Positions 8,157 through 17,522 of a DNA stretch of 54,055 nucleotides are shown here, one piece after another; positions within the stretch are counted from its first letter, which is position 1, and each line of letters opens with the position of its first letter. A model generated the notes under the pieces. That model worked only from the letters and a program-made list of their open reading frames with translations. It searched no databases and was not told where the DNA came from. The stretch is taken from assembly GCA_900315435.1 (NCBI GenBank), contig OMYY01000019.1, positions 1-54,055 of the forward strand. Direction: 5' to 3'. This DNA is from an uncultured Spirochaetaceae bacterium (GTDB taxonomy: Bacteria > Spirochaetota > Spirochaetia > Sphaerochaetales > Sphaerochaetaceae). The position numbers were made by a program, and so were the translations under genes.

Positions 8157-11100
8157 TCACTGCCCGATATCGTCTGCCGTCGGGGCTGCTCCGGCATCCA
8201 GCTGTTGGAGTGACGGGGAGCCGGGATAGCGGAGCAGCGGCCGCGGCTTGCTGCCGTTGGCCGGGCCGACCACTCCTTCCTCCTCCATCTGCTCCACCAG
8301 GCGGGCGGCATGGTTGTACCCGATGCGCAACCTTCTCTGCAGGAACGAGGCGCTGGCGCTCTTGCGCTCCACGACGATGGAAAGCGCCTGCTGGTAGAGA
8401 TCCTCCTCGTCAGCCGCGCTTTGCATGTCCTCGTCAAATCCATCGATATTGGCGTCGCGGTCCGGCTCATCCTCCAGGAAGGCCTCGTCGATGTAGTCAG
8501 GCTCCCCTTGGGTGGAAACGAAGTCGACGATCTTCTCGCACTCCGAGTCGCTGAGGAAAGCACCCTGAATACGTTGCGGAGTCGGGTCTGCCGGGTTCAG
8601 GTACAACATGTCTCCCTTGCCCAAGAGCTTCTCCGCCCCGGTCTGCTCCAGGATGATGCGGCTGTCAACGGCGCTGTTGACCATGAAGGCGATACGGCCG
8701 GGCAGGTTGGACTTGATGATGCCGGTGACGACATCCACCGAAGGACGCTGGGTGGCCAACACCAAGTGGATGCCGACGGCACGGCTCATGGCCGCGAGCC
8801 GGGAAACCTTCTGCTCAAGCTCCTTGCCCACCGTGTTCATCAGATCGGCGAACTCGTCGATGATGACGATGATGTAGGGCATCTTTTCCCTGGCAATGCC
8901 GCCTTGGGCGATCTTCTCGTTGTAACCGATGATGCTGCGGGTCCTCAGGCCCTCGAGCAGACGATAACGGCGGTCCATCTCATCCAAGCAGAAATCCAGT
9001 ATCTTCAGCGTCTTCTTGCTGTCGGTGATGACCGGAGTGAGCAGATGGGGGATGCCGTTGTACATCTGCAGCTCGACCACCTTCGGGTCCACCATCACCA
9101 TGCGTACCTCTCGGGGACTCTTCTTGTAGAGGATCGAACAAATCAGGCTGTTCACGCAGACCGATTTGCCGCTTCCGGTCGCACCGGCAATCAGCAGGTG
9201 CGGAGTCTTGGAGACATCGCAGCAGATCGGCTCTCCCAGCAGGTTCCTTCCCAGAATCATCGGAAGCTTGTAGTCCTTCAGGTCCAGCGCGGGAAGCATT
9301 TCCTTGAAGCCGACCGTCGTGCGGGTCGCGTTCGGCACCTCGACACCGACACAGCTCTTACCGGGAATCGGGGCGACGATGCGCACCTGGGTGGCGGGCA
9401 GGCTCAGCTGGATGTTGTCGGCAAGACCCATGATCTTGTTGACCCTCACGCCAGCGGCCGGAGCGATTTCATACATCGTGACCGTCGGCCCCTTGATGAT
9501 GGACACGGGAGTCACCGAGACACCGAACTCGTCGAGGGTCTGGATGAGACGGTCCCCTTTCTGGCGGGTAAGCTCGTCCACCTCCTGGCTTGCGGCGGGA
9601 TAATCGATCAGGATATCGACCGGCGGGGTCTGATAATCCAGTTGCTTGCGGTTCAGCAGGGCGCTTTTGCCTGCGTTGGCGCTAGCCAGCCCACCAACAC
9701 CGCAAATGCTCTGCAGGTCATCCAGCATGTCGTCATCCTTTGCCGGCTCCTTCTCCACGTCATGAGCAAGCAGGGGATTGGCCATCGGCTTTGCCGCAGT
9801 CTGCGGAGCGCTTGGGACCAAAAGGGGAGCTGCTGGTTGCGGCTGTGCCGGCTCGGCGACCTTCTGGGTGGAGACGGCCGGCGGAGCGCCCGCCAGCTTA
9901 GGCTGAGGCGCTTCAGCCTTCACCGACACCGACGAAGCCGCTTTCGGGATAGGACTGGTCATAATCCGGGTAGGCTGGGGTTTCTCACCTGGAGCGGCAA
10001 AGACACTGGAAAGCGAGTCTTCCTTCGCAACCTGGGCGACGGACTTGGCCTTGCCCTGAAGCGCCGCCTCCTGTTCCTCGACAGGACGCATGATGTCGCT
10101 CTCCTTGTCGGGGACCACCTTGCTGAAGGAGGAACCCATGTTGGCGATTTCCTTGTTTTTGCGAAGATTCTCCTCGACAGCCTCATAGAGCAGGCCTTTG
10201 CCTTGTCCCGGCAATGCGGAGCTGGCCGGTTTCGTTTTTTCCTTCTTATGCCATCCTACCCGTTCCATCGCCCCTTGCAACAGACCGGAAACCTGTTTCT
10301 TCTCCCCGGCGGCATTCGGACTCTGGGATGGCGCAGTGTTGCGGGCGCCCTCTCCAGGGCAATCGTGCTGGACCTTGTCCTTGACCAGATCCAACAAGGA
10401 AGGACCGGCAGGCTGGGGCTGCTGGTTCTGGGGGATATTCCAGGTACCCTTGGCGGGAGCAGGTTGTTGCTCGCCCTTCTTCAACAGATTGTCGATGGTG
10501 GGCACTTCCATCACCTTCGGAAAGCGCAGATGTCCATCATCCTGCTGGACCGGGACGGTGACCGTCATTTCATTCTCCGGCTCCTGGGCTGTCTCGGCAG
10601 GCGGGGTTTCCTTCCGTTTGGCCTTCTCCGCCTTGCGGGCCTCCTTGGCGGCACGCTTCGCCTCCCGCTTCTCCAGCTTGGCCTGGCGCTTGGCGGCGAT
10701 CCTCGCCTCCTTTGCGCTCTGCTTCTGCTCGGCGGCCGTCTGCTCCTTCGTCTCCTTTCCGGCGGTCTCTCCTGCTTGGAGCTCGCGGTCATGCGCTTCC
10801 TTCCGCTGGCGGAACTCCGCCCTGCGGACGTATCTGGCGTTCAACGGGGAGACGATCAAAGAGAAGAGAATGGTGACCAACACCTCGGCAATCAAGACCA
10901 GGATGACGACGAGGAAGGCGATCTCCGGCTTGTTGATCCCCCCCGCCAACATGTCATAGAGAGGTTCCGGCCAGGCATGGCTGGGAGTCGCAGCCATCCC
11001 CGCCAAGAAATTGGCGGTCAGATAGATGACGACATACAAGGGATAGAGGAACAAAGTGAAGAAACGGCGCTTGCGTAGTATGAAGAAGCCCAGGGACAGC

Positions 11101-11327
11101 AGAAAGAGCAGACACACCGGGGGCACCAGGGAAGCCTTTCCGAGCAAGAACACGCCGAAACGGCTATCGATTTCCTGCAGGATCCGGGAAAGCATGTCCG
11201 GCAAGATTTCCCCGCGGTACTTCCCGTACGCGAGGGCGGCCACACCTGCCGTCAGCGCGAATCCAGCGATTCCCCATACCGAAGTGATGCGCCTTCGGCC
11301 TCCTTTCTTCTTCATATGTGTTGCCAT
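8157..11327 (-). CDS. ftsK: DNA translocase FtsK/SpoIIIE
   Basis: Membrane-anchored ATPase that pumps chromosomal DNA through the division septum. The 1056 residues have about four N-terminal membrane segments (within residues 15-170). A long low-complexity linker (about 185-580) follows, first a Lys/Ala/Glu/Arg-rich stretch and then a Pro/Ala/Gln-rich one. The motor has Walker A GATGSGKSV and Walker B VIIDEFADLM. The C-terminal winged-helix gamma domain (YNHAARLVEQMEEEGVVGP) reads DNA polarity motifs. The start ATG comes directly after the rsmG stop; Met5 is an alternative start. Confidence 0.95.
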   Translation of the reverse strand: MATHMKKKGGRRRITSVWGIAGFALTAGVAALAYGKYRGEILPDMLSRILQEIDSRFGVFLLGKASLVPPVCLLFLLSLGFFILRKRRFFTLFLYPLYVVIYLTANFLAGMAATPSHAWPEPLYDMLAGGINKPEIAFLVVILVLIAEVLVTILFSLIVSPLNARYVRRAEFRQRKEAHDRELQAGETAGKETKEQTAAEQKQSAKEARIAAKRQAKLEKREAKRAAKEARKAEKAKRKETPPAETAQEPENEMTVTVPVQQDDGHLRFPKVMEVPTIDNLLKKGEQQPAPAKGTWNIPQNQQPQPAGPSLLDLVKDKVQHDCPGEGARNTAPSQSPNAAGEKKQVSGLLQGAMERVGWHKKEKTKPASSALPGQGKGLLYEAVEENLRKNKEIANMGSSFSKVVPDKESDIMRPVEEQEAALQGKAKSVAQVAKEDSLSSVFAAPGEKPQPTRIMTSPIPKAASSVSVKAEAPQPKLAGAPPAVSTQKVAEPAQPQPAAPLLVPSAPQTAAKPMANPLLAHDVEKEPAKDDDMLDDLQSICGVGGLASANAGKSALLNRKQLDYQTPPVDILIDYPAASQEVDELTRQKGDRLIQTLDEFGVSVTPVSIIKGPTVTMYEIAPAAGVRVNKIMGLADNIQLSLPATQVRIVAPIPGKSCVGVEVPNATRTTVGFKEMLPALDLKDYKLPMILGRNLLGEPICCDVSKTPHLLIAGATGSGKSVCVNSLICSILYKKSPREVRMVMVDPKVVELQMYNGIPHLLTPVITDSKKTLKILDFCLDEMDRRYRLLEGLRTRSIIGYNEKIAQGGIAREKMPYIIVIIDEFADLMNTVGKELEQKVSRLAAMSRAVGIHLVLATQRPSVDVVTGIIKSNLPGRIAFMVNSAVDSRIILEQTGAEKLLGKGDMLYLNPADPTPQRIQGAFLSDSECEKIVDFVSTQGEPDYIDEAFLEDEPDRDANIDGFDEDMQSAADEEDLYQQALSIVVERKSASASFLQRRLRIGYNHAARLVEQMEEEGVVGPANGSKPRPLLRYPGSPSLQQLDAGAAPTADDIGQ

Positions 11328-11966
11328 TTACAGCTTCCTTGTTCCGATGACGAGAGCCCTTTCCGCATCCAGCATCGGCACAGTAACTGGATGGACGGCG
11401 AAGCGCCACCCACCCTTTACCTGGTCCAATTCCTCCCGGATGGTCTCGCTCCTGCCTTTGTACAGCATCAGCGTACCACCTTCAGCCAGCACGGAATCGA
11501 CTTCTCTCTCTATATCGTAAAATGGATGAAAAGCCCGGCAGGTTACAATCGTAAACCGCTTTTTGACTTCGACCAGCCGCTGCTCCAGGACACTGACATT
11601 GCCCAGCTTGCAGGCATCGACGGCGAGCCGGAGGAAATCGGCCCGCTTGTGCATCCGCTCGATCAGGACAAACCGGTAATGGGGAAGAGCGATGGCCAAG
11701 GGAATACCGGGAAGTCCGGCACCGCTGCCCAGGTCGGCGATGGCAGGATTATGGTAGTGCGAGGCGACCTGCGCCAGCAGGGGGACGCCGACCAGGCTGT
11801 CGGCGTAGTGGCGGATGATGAAATCGTCGCCCTCGGCCTTGCACATCTTGATTTCGGGATTGTAACGCTGAAGCAGTCCGTCATATGTGGCGAGCTGCTC
11901 CATCTGTCCGTCATCGAGGCTCACCCGCATCTGCTCTAGACACTGGCGCATCAGACTCTCATGCAT
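11328..11966 (-). CDS. rsmG: 16S rRNA (guanine-N7) methyltransferase RsmG
   Basis: Methylates N7 of G527 in 16S rRNA. The 212 residues match the family length. The SAM-binding motif is ADLGSGAGLPGIPLAI, and the family block VTCRAFHPFYDI is present, with His-Pro in the place usually filled by Arg-Ala type residues. It overlaps mnmG by 8 bp and abuts ftsK, the classic mnmE-mnmG-rsmG order of many bacteria. Confidence 0.93.
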   Translation of the reverse strand: MHESLMRQCLEQMRVSLDDGQMEQLATYDGLLQRYNPEIKMCKAEGDDFIIRHYADSLVGVPLLAQVASHYHNPAIADLGSGAGLPGIPLAIALPHYRFVLIERMHKRADFLRLAVDACKLGNVSVLEQRLVEVKKRFTIVTCRAFHPFYDIEREVDSVLAEGGTLMLYKGRSETIREELDQVKGGWRFAVHPVTVPMLDAERALVIGTRKL

Positions 11967-13770
11967 GGATATGTTCCTTTCTCTGCAAATGCAGGATCAG
12001 CAGGGCGATGTCACTCATACGCACTCCGTTGACACGACTCGCCTGTCCAACCGAAATCGGGAGCACCTTCTTCAGCTTCTCCCTGCTCTCGAAGCTCAAC
12101 CCCTGGACCTTGTCGTAATCAAAACCGGCGGGGATGGCCATTCCCTCCAGACGCTCGAAACGGGAAATCTCCCGGTCCTCACGATCGATGTACCCTTGGT
12201 ATTTTACATCGAGTTCCACCTGATAGCGAACAGATTCGTCGTAACCGGCCAACTCGGGAATCGCGCCAACCATCTGGTCGATCTCCACCTCGGGCATCTT
12301 CAGCGCCTGCAAGGCGTTCTTCTGCGCATAGGAGCGGCTGCGCAGCAGCTCCTTGACCGCATCGATTCCCTCCATCTTGCGCTTCAGGCGCTCCAATGCC
12401 TCCCCGCTCTGCAAACCCACCTGGTACCCCTTCGGGGTCAGCCGCTGGTCGGCGGTGTCGTGGCGGAGCAACAGACGATACTCGGCACGGCTGGTGAACA
12501 TGCGGTAGGGCTCGTTGGTCCCCATGGTGACCAGATCGTCAATCAGCACTCCGATATAGGCCTCGTTGCGCTTCAGGACCAACGGTGGCTCTCCCTTCAG
12601 CTTCTGGGCGGCGTTGATGCCGGCAAGCAACCCTTGGCAGGCGGCCTCCTCGTAGCCGCTCGTGCCATTGGTCTGGCCGGCGACGAAAAGCCCGCTCATC
12701 CGCTTGCTCTCCAACGATGGGTAGAGCCCGCGAGGGTTGAGGAAATCGTACTCGACCGCATAGCCAGGGCGCATGATCTCAGCCTGCTCCAAACCCCTCA
12801 CCTGATGGATGAAGGCGCTCTGCACCTCCTCAGGCAACGACGAGGAGAGACCATTCAGGTACATCTCTTCGGTGCCGACGCCCTCCGGCTCGATAAAGAC
12901 CTGATGCCGGTCCCGCTGGGGAAAGCGTACCACCTTGTCCTCGATCGAGGGGCAATACCGGGGCCCCTTGCCGACAATCTTGCCCCCATACAGGGGGGAC
13001 CGGTGGATATTCCGGCGGATGGTTTCATGGACATGCTCGTTCGTCCAAGTGATATAGCAGGGCACCATTGGCCTGTCGATCCTCGTATCGGAAAAACTGA
13101 ACGGAAGCGGAACGGGATCGGCGTCCTGCTTTTCCATGGCTTCCAGGTCCAGCGATGAGCGGCGGACCCTGGCGGGAGTTCCCGTCTTAAGCCTTCCCAC
13201 CTCGAAACCGAGGCGCCTCAGGTTGGTTCCCAATCCGATGGCAGCCGGTTCGTCCAGACGTCCGTACTGGGCGTCGTACTCGCCGATGAAGATCCGCCCT
13301 TCCATGAAGGTCCCGGTTGTCAGCACAAGGACTCGGCTGGTGATCCGATGTCCGCGCTCGGTGATGACGCCGGCGTAGGAATGGTCGGGGTTTTCCAGCA
13401 AGTCGACCACCGTGTCCATGAAAAGGTGCAACCCCTTCTGGGCCTCCAGCGTCTGTTTGGCTATCCGGCTGTAGGTGAACTTGTCCGCCTGTGCCCGGGG
13501 GGACTGGACAGCCGGACCACGACGACGGTTCAGGATCCGGAACTGAATCATGCTCTTGTCGATCAGGTGCCCCATCTCACCGCCAAGCGCGTCGACCTCG
13601 CGCACGATATTGCCCTTGGCAAGCCCGCCGACTGCGGGATTGCACGAAAGGCGTCCGATCGCGTCCAGGCTCTGGGTAATCACAAGCGTGGAGAATCCCA
13701 TTCTCGCCAGTGCAAGGCTGGCCTCAATTCCGGCGTGCCCGCCGCCGATGACAATCGCATCATAATCCAT
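11959..13770 (-). CDS. mnmG: tRNA uridine-5-carboxymethylaminomethyl synthesis enzyme MnmG
   Basis: FAD-dependent partner of MnmE that modifies U34 of tRNAs reading codons ending in A or G. The 603 residues start with the dinucleotide-binding motif IVIGGGHAGIEA. Conserved blocks SCNPAVGGLAKG, YCPSIEDKVVRF and GQTNGTSGYEEAA are present. It lies 3 bp after mnmE. It is slightly shorter than the usual 620-630 residues but no block is missing. Confidence 0.97.
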   Translation of the reverse strand: MDYDAIVIGGGHAGIEASLALARMGFSTLVITQSLDAIGRLSCNPAVGGLAKGNIVREVDALGGEMGHLIDKSMIQFRILNRRRGPAVQSPRAQADKFTYSRIAKQTLEAQKGLHLFMDTVVDLLENPDHSYAGVITERGHRITSRVLVLTTGTFMEGRIFIGEYDAQYGRLDEPAAIGLGTNLRRLGFEVGRLKTGTPARVRRSSLDLEAMEKQDADPVPLPFSFSDTRIDRPMVPCYITWTNEHVHETIRRNIHRSPLYGGKIVGKGPRYCPSIEDKVVRFPQRDRHQVFIEPEGVGTEEMYLNGLSSSLPEEVQSAFIHQVRGLEQAEIMRPGYAVEYDFLNPRGLYPSLESKRMSGLFVAGQTNGTSGYEEAACQGLLAGINAAQKLKGEPPLVLKRNEAYIGVLIDDLVTMGTNEPYRMFTSRAEYRLLLRHDTADQRLTPKGYQVGLQSGEALERLKRKMEGIDAVKELLRSRSYAQKNALQALKMPEVEIDQMVGAIPELAGYDESVRYQVELDVKYQGYIDREDREISRFERLEGMAIPAGFDYDKVQGLSFESREKLKKVLPISVGQASRVNGVRMSDIALLILHLQRKEHIHA

Positions 13771-13773
13771 AGG

Positions 13774-15072
13774 TCATTTCCCTACACAGAACCCGGAGAA
13801 GATCGTCTCCAGGATTTCCGCACTGGTCACCGCTCCGGTAATCTCACCGAGGGCGGAAAGCCCTTCCTGCAACACGCTGCTGACGATATCCAGCGGCACG
13901 CCTTGGCTCTCCAAGGCCAAGGCGGAAGTGATGTCCTTCACGATTTCGCCCAAAAGCTCATGCTGCCGCCTGGACTGGATGACCACCTCGCCCTCGCTCT
14001 CGGGAAGGCTCTTTCGGAGCCGGGCCGCAATCGCCGCAAGCAACTCCTTGATTCCTTCTCCGGTCTTGGTGCTGATGGCCAATCCCTTATGGGGAACCAG
14101 GTCGTTCTTCGCCCAGACGGACAGCACATGCTCCCCCTCGGGCGCATGTCCGTCCCCGTCCTCATGGAGATAGACAACCAGGTCTGCCTCAGCAAGGAGC
14201 CCTCTGGTACGGCTGATTCCCTCGCTCTCGACGATATCGCCACTCTCGCGGAGCCCTGCCGTGTCGTAGAGCCGGATGGGAATCGAGTCGATGACCACCC
14301 GCTCCTCCAGCCAATCCCTCGTCGTTCCTGGCACCGGACTGACAATGGCCCGCTGCTCGTGGAGCAATAGGTTGAACAGGCTGCTCTTGCCGACATTGGT
14401 ATGTCCGGCCAGCACCACCTTGGCTCCTTCGCCATACAGGCGGCCGACCTGATAGGTGGCGTCAAGACGCTCGACGTCATGGACGATGGATTCGAGCTGC
14501 GTTCGGGGAAAGATGAACTCGTCAAGTTCGTCCTCGCTGTAGTCCAGCTGGACCTCGATAGCCGCCATCGCCTGCAGGAACCGTTTCCGCACCTCGGCGA
14601 GCTTCATCTTCAGGCTGCCATTCAGGCGTCCGAGAGCCTGGCTCTGCCCTTTGTCGCTCATGCTGTCGACCAGTTCCTCGACCGCCTCGGCCTGGGTCAA
14701 GTCCATGCGGCCGTGGGCAAAAGCGCGGTAGGTGAACTCCCCCCTGCCCGCCTGACGGAAGCCGAGTCGTCCGCACATGTCCAAAAGCTTCTGGATACCC
14801 ACCAGACTGCCATGGCAGGAGATTTCAAGAGCCTCCTCCCCGGTGTAGCCGTGACCATCACGATAGACGGAGACGACCACCTGGTCGATTTCCTTCACCT
14901 CTCCATAGACCAAGGTTCCGTTCTGGGCGGAAAGCAGTTTCTGGCTCGCGGTGAAGACAGGGGCAAAACGGGCGATACACCCCTTGCCGCTGATACGGAT
15001 GACCGCAAGGGCGGAGCGTACCCACCCGGTCGCCAGCGCGTAAATGATATCGTCAGTGCGATAGGTGTCCAT
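13774..15072 (-). CDS. mnmE: tRNA modification GTPase MnmE
   Basis: GTPase partner of MnmG. The 432 residues have the N-terminal formyl-THF-binding domain, a helical domain with EAVEELVDS, and an inserted G domain: G1 GHTNVGKSS, G2 PGTTRD, G3 DTAG. The G4 position reads AKND rather than the canonical NKxD. The C-terminal FCVGK carries the catalytic-site Cys seen in the FCIGK ending of the family. There is no Shine-Dalgarno before the ATG, and a TATACT box ends 10 nt upstream, so the mRNA may be nearly leaderless. Confidence 0.95.
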   Translation of the reverse strand: MDTYRTDDIIYALATGWVRSALAVIRISGKGCIARFAPVFTASQKLLSAQNGTLVYGEVKEIDQVVVSVYRDGHGYTGEEALEISCHGSLVGIQKLLDMCGRLGFRQAGRGEFTYRAFAHGRMDLTQAEAVEELVDSMSDKGQSQALGRLNGSLKMKLAEVRKRFLQAMAAIEVQLDYSEDELDEFIFPRTQLESIVHDVERLDATYQVGRLYGEGAKVVLAGHTNVGKSSLFNLLLHEQRAIVSPVPGTTRDWLEERVVIDSIPIRLYDTAGLRESGDIVESEGISRTRGLLAEADLVVYLHEDGDGHAPEGEHVLSVWAKNDLVPHKGLAISTKTGEGIKELLAAIAARLRKSLPESEGEVVIQSRRQHELLGEIVKDITSALALESQGVPLDIVSSVLQEGLSALGEITGAVTSAEILETIFSGFCVGK

Positions 15073-15082
15073 AATCGGATTG

Positions 15083-15111
15083 AGTATAGAAGGTTAGCAT
15101 CCTTTGGGCAA
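15083..15111 (-). promoter_or_regulatory. Promoter of mnmE (near-leaderless)
   Basis: On the minus strand TTGCCC (15106-15111), a 17-bp spacer and TATACT (15083-15088) form a sigma70-type promoter. The -10 ends 10 nt before the ATG at 15072, which leaves a leader of only a few bases. Confidence 0.65.
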
Positions 15112-15128
15112 TCCGGGCAGGCGCTCCC

Positions 15129-15157
15129 TTGCCTAAGCAACGGGAGCTCTCTAGAAT
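15129..15157 (+). promoter_or_regulatory. Promoter of epmA (leaderless)
   Basis: TTGCCT (15129-15134), a 17-bp spacer and TAGAAT (15152-15157), with only 7 nt to the epmA ATG at 15165 and no Shine-Dalgarno. A hairpin (GCTCCC at 15123-15128 with GGGAGC at 15142-15147, plus inner TTGC/GCAA) spans the -35 box and could be a regulator site. Confidence 0.65.
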
Positions 15158-15164
15158 CGCAGGC

Positions 15165-16148
15165 ATGGACAGAAAGACATGTGCCTTACGGCGGAGCGCG
15201 TTGCTCAGACAGATGCGCGCATTTTTTGACGGAAAGGACTACACCGAGGTCGACACCCCGCTGCTCTCTCCCGACCTGATACCCGAAGCGACCATCCAGG
15301 ACTTCGAGACCACCTTCACCAACGAGTTTCTCGGAAGCCGGAATTTCTACCTTGTCCCCTCCCCCGAGGTATTCATGAAACGGCTGATAGCCGAAGGTTT
15401 CGGCTCCATCTACCAGTTCTGCCATTGCTTCCGCAACAGCGAGCAGGTAGGCGAGGTACACAACCCCGAGTTCACCATGCTGGAGTATTACACGGTCGGC
15501 TATGACGAGCAGGACTCGATTCCCCTGACCGAGGAGCTGATCGCCAGCACGGCTCCCAAGGGGACAGCCAAAGACCTTCTTCCCCCGTTCCGGAAAATGA
15601 CGATGCAGGAAGCGCTGTGGGAGTTCGCCCATGTCGACCTGGACGCATGCCAACGACAGGCAGACCTCCAGGAGGCGTGCAAGCGGCTGGACCTGATGAC
15701 CAGCGACAAACCCGAGCCCTGGGAAGATACCTTCAACCGGATCTTCCTCACCTTGGTCGAGCCCAACCTGCCCCAGGACAAGCCCTTGGTGCTGGACCGC
15801 TACCCGCAGCAGATCGAGTGTCTGGCCAAGCGGGAGGGAAATTACCGCAAGCGCTGGGAGATGTACATGCGTGGCGTGGAGATCGCAAACTGCTACGACG
15901 AGGAGCGGGATGTGGAAACGGTCCGGGACTACTATCGGAGGGAGTACGCGAAGCTAGTCTCCGAGCGGACGGACAGCGGGCTTCCGATTCCGGACGTCGA
16001 CCTTTCCTTCGCCGATGTGTTCCGGCATTTTCCCCAGACAAGCGGGGTGGCGATGGGAATCGACCGCCTTTTGATGGTGCAGGCAGGAGAAACGGAGCTG
16101 GGGGCTTTGCTTTTGTTCCCATTTTCTGCTATGCTAGCCAACGGCTAA
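15165..16148 (+). CDS. epmA: EF-P lysine lysyltransferase EpmA (GenX/PoxA)
   Basis: A truncated class II lysyl-tRNA synthetase homologue that attaches (R)-beta-lysine to EF-P. The 327 residues lack the tRNA anticodon-binding domain. Class II motifs are visible: motif 2 CHCFRNSE with HNPEFTMLEYY, and motif 3 GVAMGIDRLLM. The length matches EpmA (about 325) rather than LysS (about 500). I chose the ATG at 15165 over the upstream TTG because a promoter overlaps the longer version. It lies 40 bp before efp, its substrate gene; the epmB-type gene is 11 kb away. Confidence 0.93.
   Translation: MDRKTCALRRSALLRQMRAFFDGKDYTEVDTPLLSPDLIPEATIQDFETTFTNEFLGSRNFYLVPSPEVFMKRLIAEGFGSIYQFCHCFRNSEQVGEVHNPEFTMLEYYTVGYDEQDSIPLTEELIASTAPKGTAKDLLPPFRKMTMQEALWEFAHVDLDACQRQADLQEACKRLDLMTSDKPEPWEDTFNRIFLTLVEPNLPQDKPLVLDRYPQQIECLAKREGNYRKRWEMYMRGVEIANCYDEERDVETVRDYYRREYAKLVSERTDSGLPIPDVDLSFADVFRHFPQTSGVAMGIDRLLMVQAGETELGALLLFPFSAMLANG
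16107..16135 (+). promoter_or_regulatory. Internal promoter for efp inside the end of epmA
   Basis: TTGCTT (16107-16112), a 17-bp spacer and TATGCT (16130-16135). Transcription from here gives a leader of about 45 nt with the GAGGA Shine-Dalgarno of efp. It would let EF-P be made at a higher level than its modifying enzyme. Confidence 0.5.
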
Positions 16149-16188
16149 TATTCCTAAATCCTAATTCGCAATATAGAGGATAGTTATC

Positions 16189-16755
16189 ATGTCTATGAAA
16201 GCAGGTCAGATTGACAAGGGTACCGCCCTTTTGGTCAAAGGTCAGCCCTACATCGTCGTAGAGCGTGAGTTCGTCAACCCTGGCAAGGGTTCCGCGTTTG
16301 TGAGACTCAAGATGAAGAGCCCCACCACCGGACAGACCCTGAGCGACACCATCAAGAGCCAGGACACCGTTGAGGACATCAATGTCGAGGACAGGGATTG
16401 CCAGTATCTGTACCAGGACGGCGAACTGTTCCACTTCCAGGACGCCAACACCTTCGAGGAAGAAACGGTTCCGATGGCCACCTTCCCCGACTACCAGTAT
16501 CTGATGAAGGAGGGCGACACCTATCGCTGCACGTTCTGGGAGGACCAGCTCCTGGACATCCAGATTCCGAGCAAGGTCGTCTATACTGTCGCCGAGGCTG
16601 AAGAGGCCATCAAGGGCGACACCGTCACCGGTGCCACCAAGAACGCCATCACCGATACCGGCCTGAAGGTCCGCGTGCCCATCTTCATCAAGGCAGGCGA
16701 GAAAATCAGGGTCAACACGGAGACGAAAGAGTACCTGGAAAGGGTCAACAGCTGA
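16189..16755 (+). CDS. efp: Translation elongation factor P
   Basis: Relieves ribosome stalling at polyproline stretches. The 188 residues cover the usual three beta-barrel domains. The loop FVNPGKGSAF carries the lysine that is modified (Lys33 in this numbering, equivalent to Lys34 of E. coli). The Shine-Dalgarno GAGGAT lies 8 nt before the ATG; an in-frame ATG two codons later is an alternative. It is followed by a strong terminator. Confidence 0.97.
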   Translation: MSMKAGQIDKGTALLVKGQPYIVVEREFVNPGKGSAFVRLKMKSPTTGQTLSDTIKSQDTVEDINVEDRDCQYLYQDGELFHFQDANTFEEETVPMATFPDYQYLMKEGDTYRCTFWEDQLLDIQIPSKVVYTVAEAEEAIKGDTVTGATKNAITDTGLKVRVPIFIKAGEKIRVNTETKEYLERVNS

Positions 16756-16776
16756 TTCCGGCTCATTCGAATCGAA

Positions 16777-16803
16777 GAGGAGCTCGCGCTCCTCTTTTTT
16801 TTG
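16777..16803 (+). terminator. Rho-independent terminator of efp
   Basis: GAGGAGC (16777-16783) and GCTCCTC (16788-16794) form a perfect 7-bp stem with a TCGC loop, followed by nine T. It starts about 20 nt after the stop codon. Confidence 0.92.
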
Positions 16804-16816
16804 GGCAGGAGCACCT

Positions 16817-17401
16817 ATGGGCATTGTTGCATTTGTCGCTTTCGGGGTCAGCTTGTCGATGGACGCCTTCGCCATCTCGATGGTCAAGGGCCTGACGATG
16901 AAAAAGCTTTCCTGGGGATGGACTCTTGTCATCGCCCTCTTCTTCGGGGGGTTCCAGTTCCTGATGCCGGTGGCCGGCTATCTTCTCGGCGTGCAGTTCC
17001 AGTCCTACATCACCGCCATCGACCACTGGATCGCCTTTGTCCTGCTGGCCTTCATCGGCGGCAAGATGATCTGGGAAAGCCTGCATGAGTGCACGTGCGA
17101 AAAGCGGCAGGAGGAGCAGGAGCTGGAACACCTGGACATAAAGGAACTCTTCATCCTCGCCATTGCCACCAGCATCGACGCGCTGGCGGTCGGCATCACC
17201 TTCGCCTTCCTTTCGGTCAACATCATCGAGGCATCCTTGGTCATCGGCATCGTCACCTTCATCATCTGCGTCGGCGGCGTCCTGATCGGCCACCTGTTCG
17301 GAACCAAATTCGAGAAAGGAGCCCAAATTCTCGGCGGCACGGTGCTGGTCCTGATGGGATTGAAAATCCTGCTCGAACACTTGGGAATCCTTACGTTGTA
17401 A
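16817..17401 (+). CDS. mntP: Manganese efflux pump MntP
   Basis: Inner-membrane Mn(II) exporter. The 194 residues hold six membrane segments in two repeats, each with the metal-site motif: SLSMDAFAISMVKG near residue 12 and ATSIDALAVGITF near residue 117. A Cys/Glu-rich cytoplasmic loop (HECTCEKRQEEQELEH) joins the halves. The AGGAG Shine-Dalgarno lies 5 nt before the ATG. There is no room for a yybP-type Mn riboswitch between the efp terminator and this start, so control by one is unlikely. Confidence 0.93.
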   Translation: MGIVAFVAFGVSLSMDAFAISMVKGLTMKKLSWGWTLVIALFFGGFQFLMPVAGYLLGVQFQSYITAIDHWIAFVLLAFIGGKMIWESLHECTCEKRQEEQELEHLDIKELFILAIATSIDALAVGITFAFLSVNIIEASLVIGIVTFIICVGGVLIGHLFGTKFEKGAQILGGTVLVLMGLKILLEHLGILTL

Positions 17402-17412
17402 CGCTTCGCCCA

Positions 17413-17442
17413 CAACCCATTTGCTCAGAATGGGTTGCTTTT
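17413..17442 (+). terminator. Terminator after mntP
   Basis: CAACCCATT (17413-17421) pairs perfectly with AATGGGTTG (17429-17437) around a 7-nt loop and is followed by CTTTTC. It starts 11 nt after the stop codon. Confidence 0.75.
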
Positions 17443-17522
17443 CGCATACCCGCATTTCCTTTCACAGACCGACATTCCGGCATACCGCAAATTTCATATG
17501 CAGTTCATGAAACTTTATCGAA

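Noticed and set aside
8310-11078. A 922-codon open frame on the plus strand opposite ftsK
   Set aside because: It is antisense to a clear FtsK gene with intact motifs. High GC and codon bias keep the opposite frame open; no recognisable domain or Shine-Dalgarno is present.
15123-15147. Hairpin GCTCCC/GGGAGC before epmA as a terminator or attenuator
   Set aside because: It has no T tract and overlaps the -35 box and spacer of the epmA promoter, so it would not be transcribed. If functional it is a DNA-binding site.
16756-16816. A manganese riboswitch upstream of mntP
   Set aside because: Only 61 bp separate efp and mntP, and most of it is the efp terminator. There is no room for the yybP-ykoY structure.
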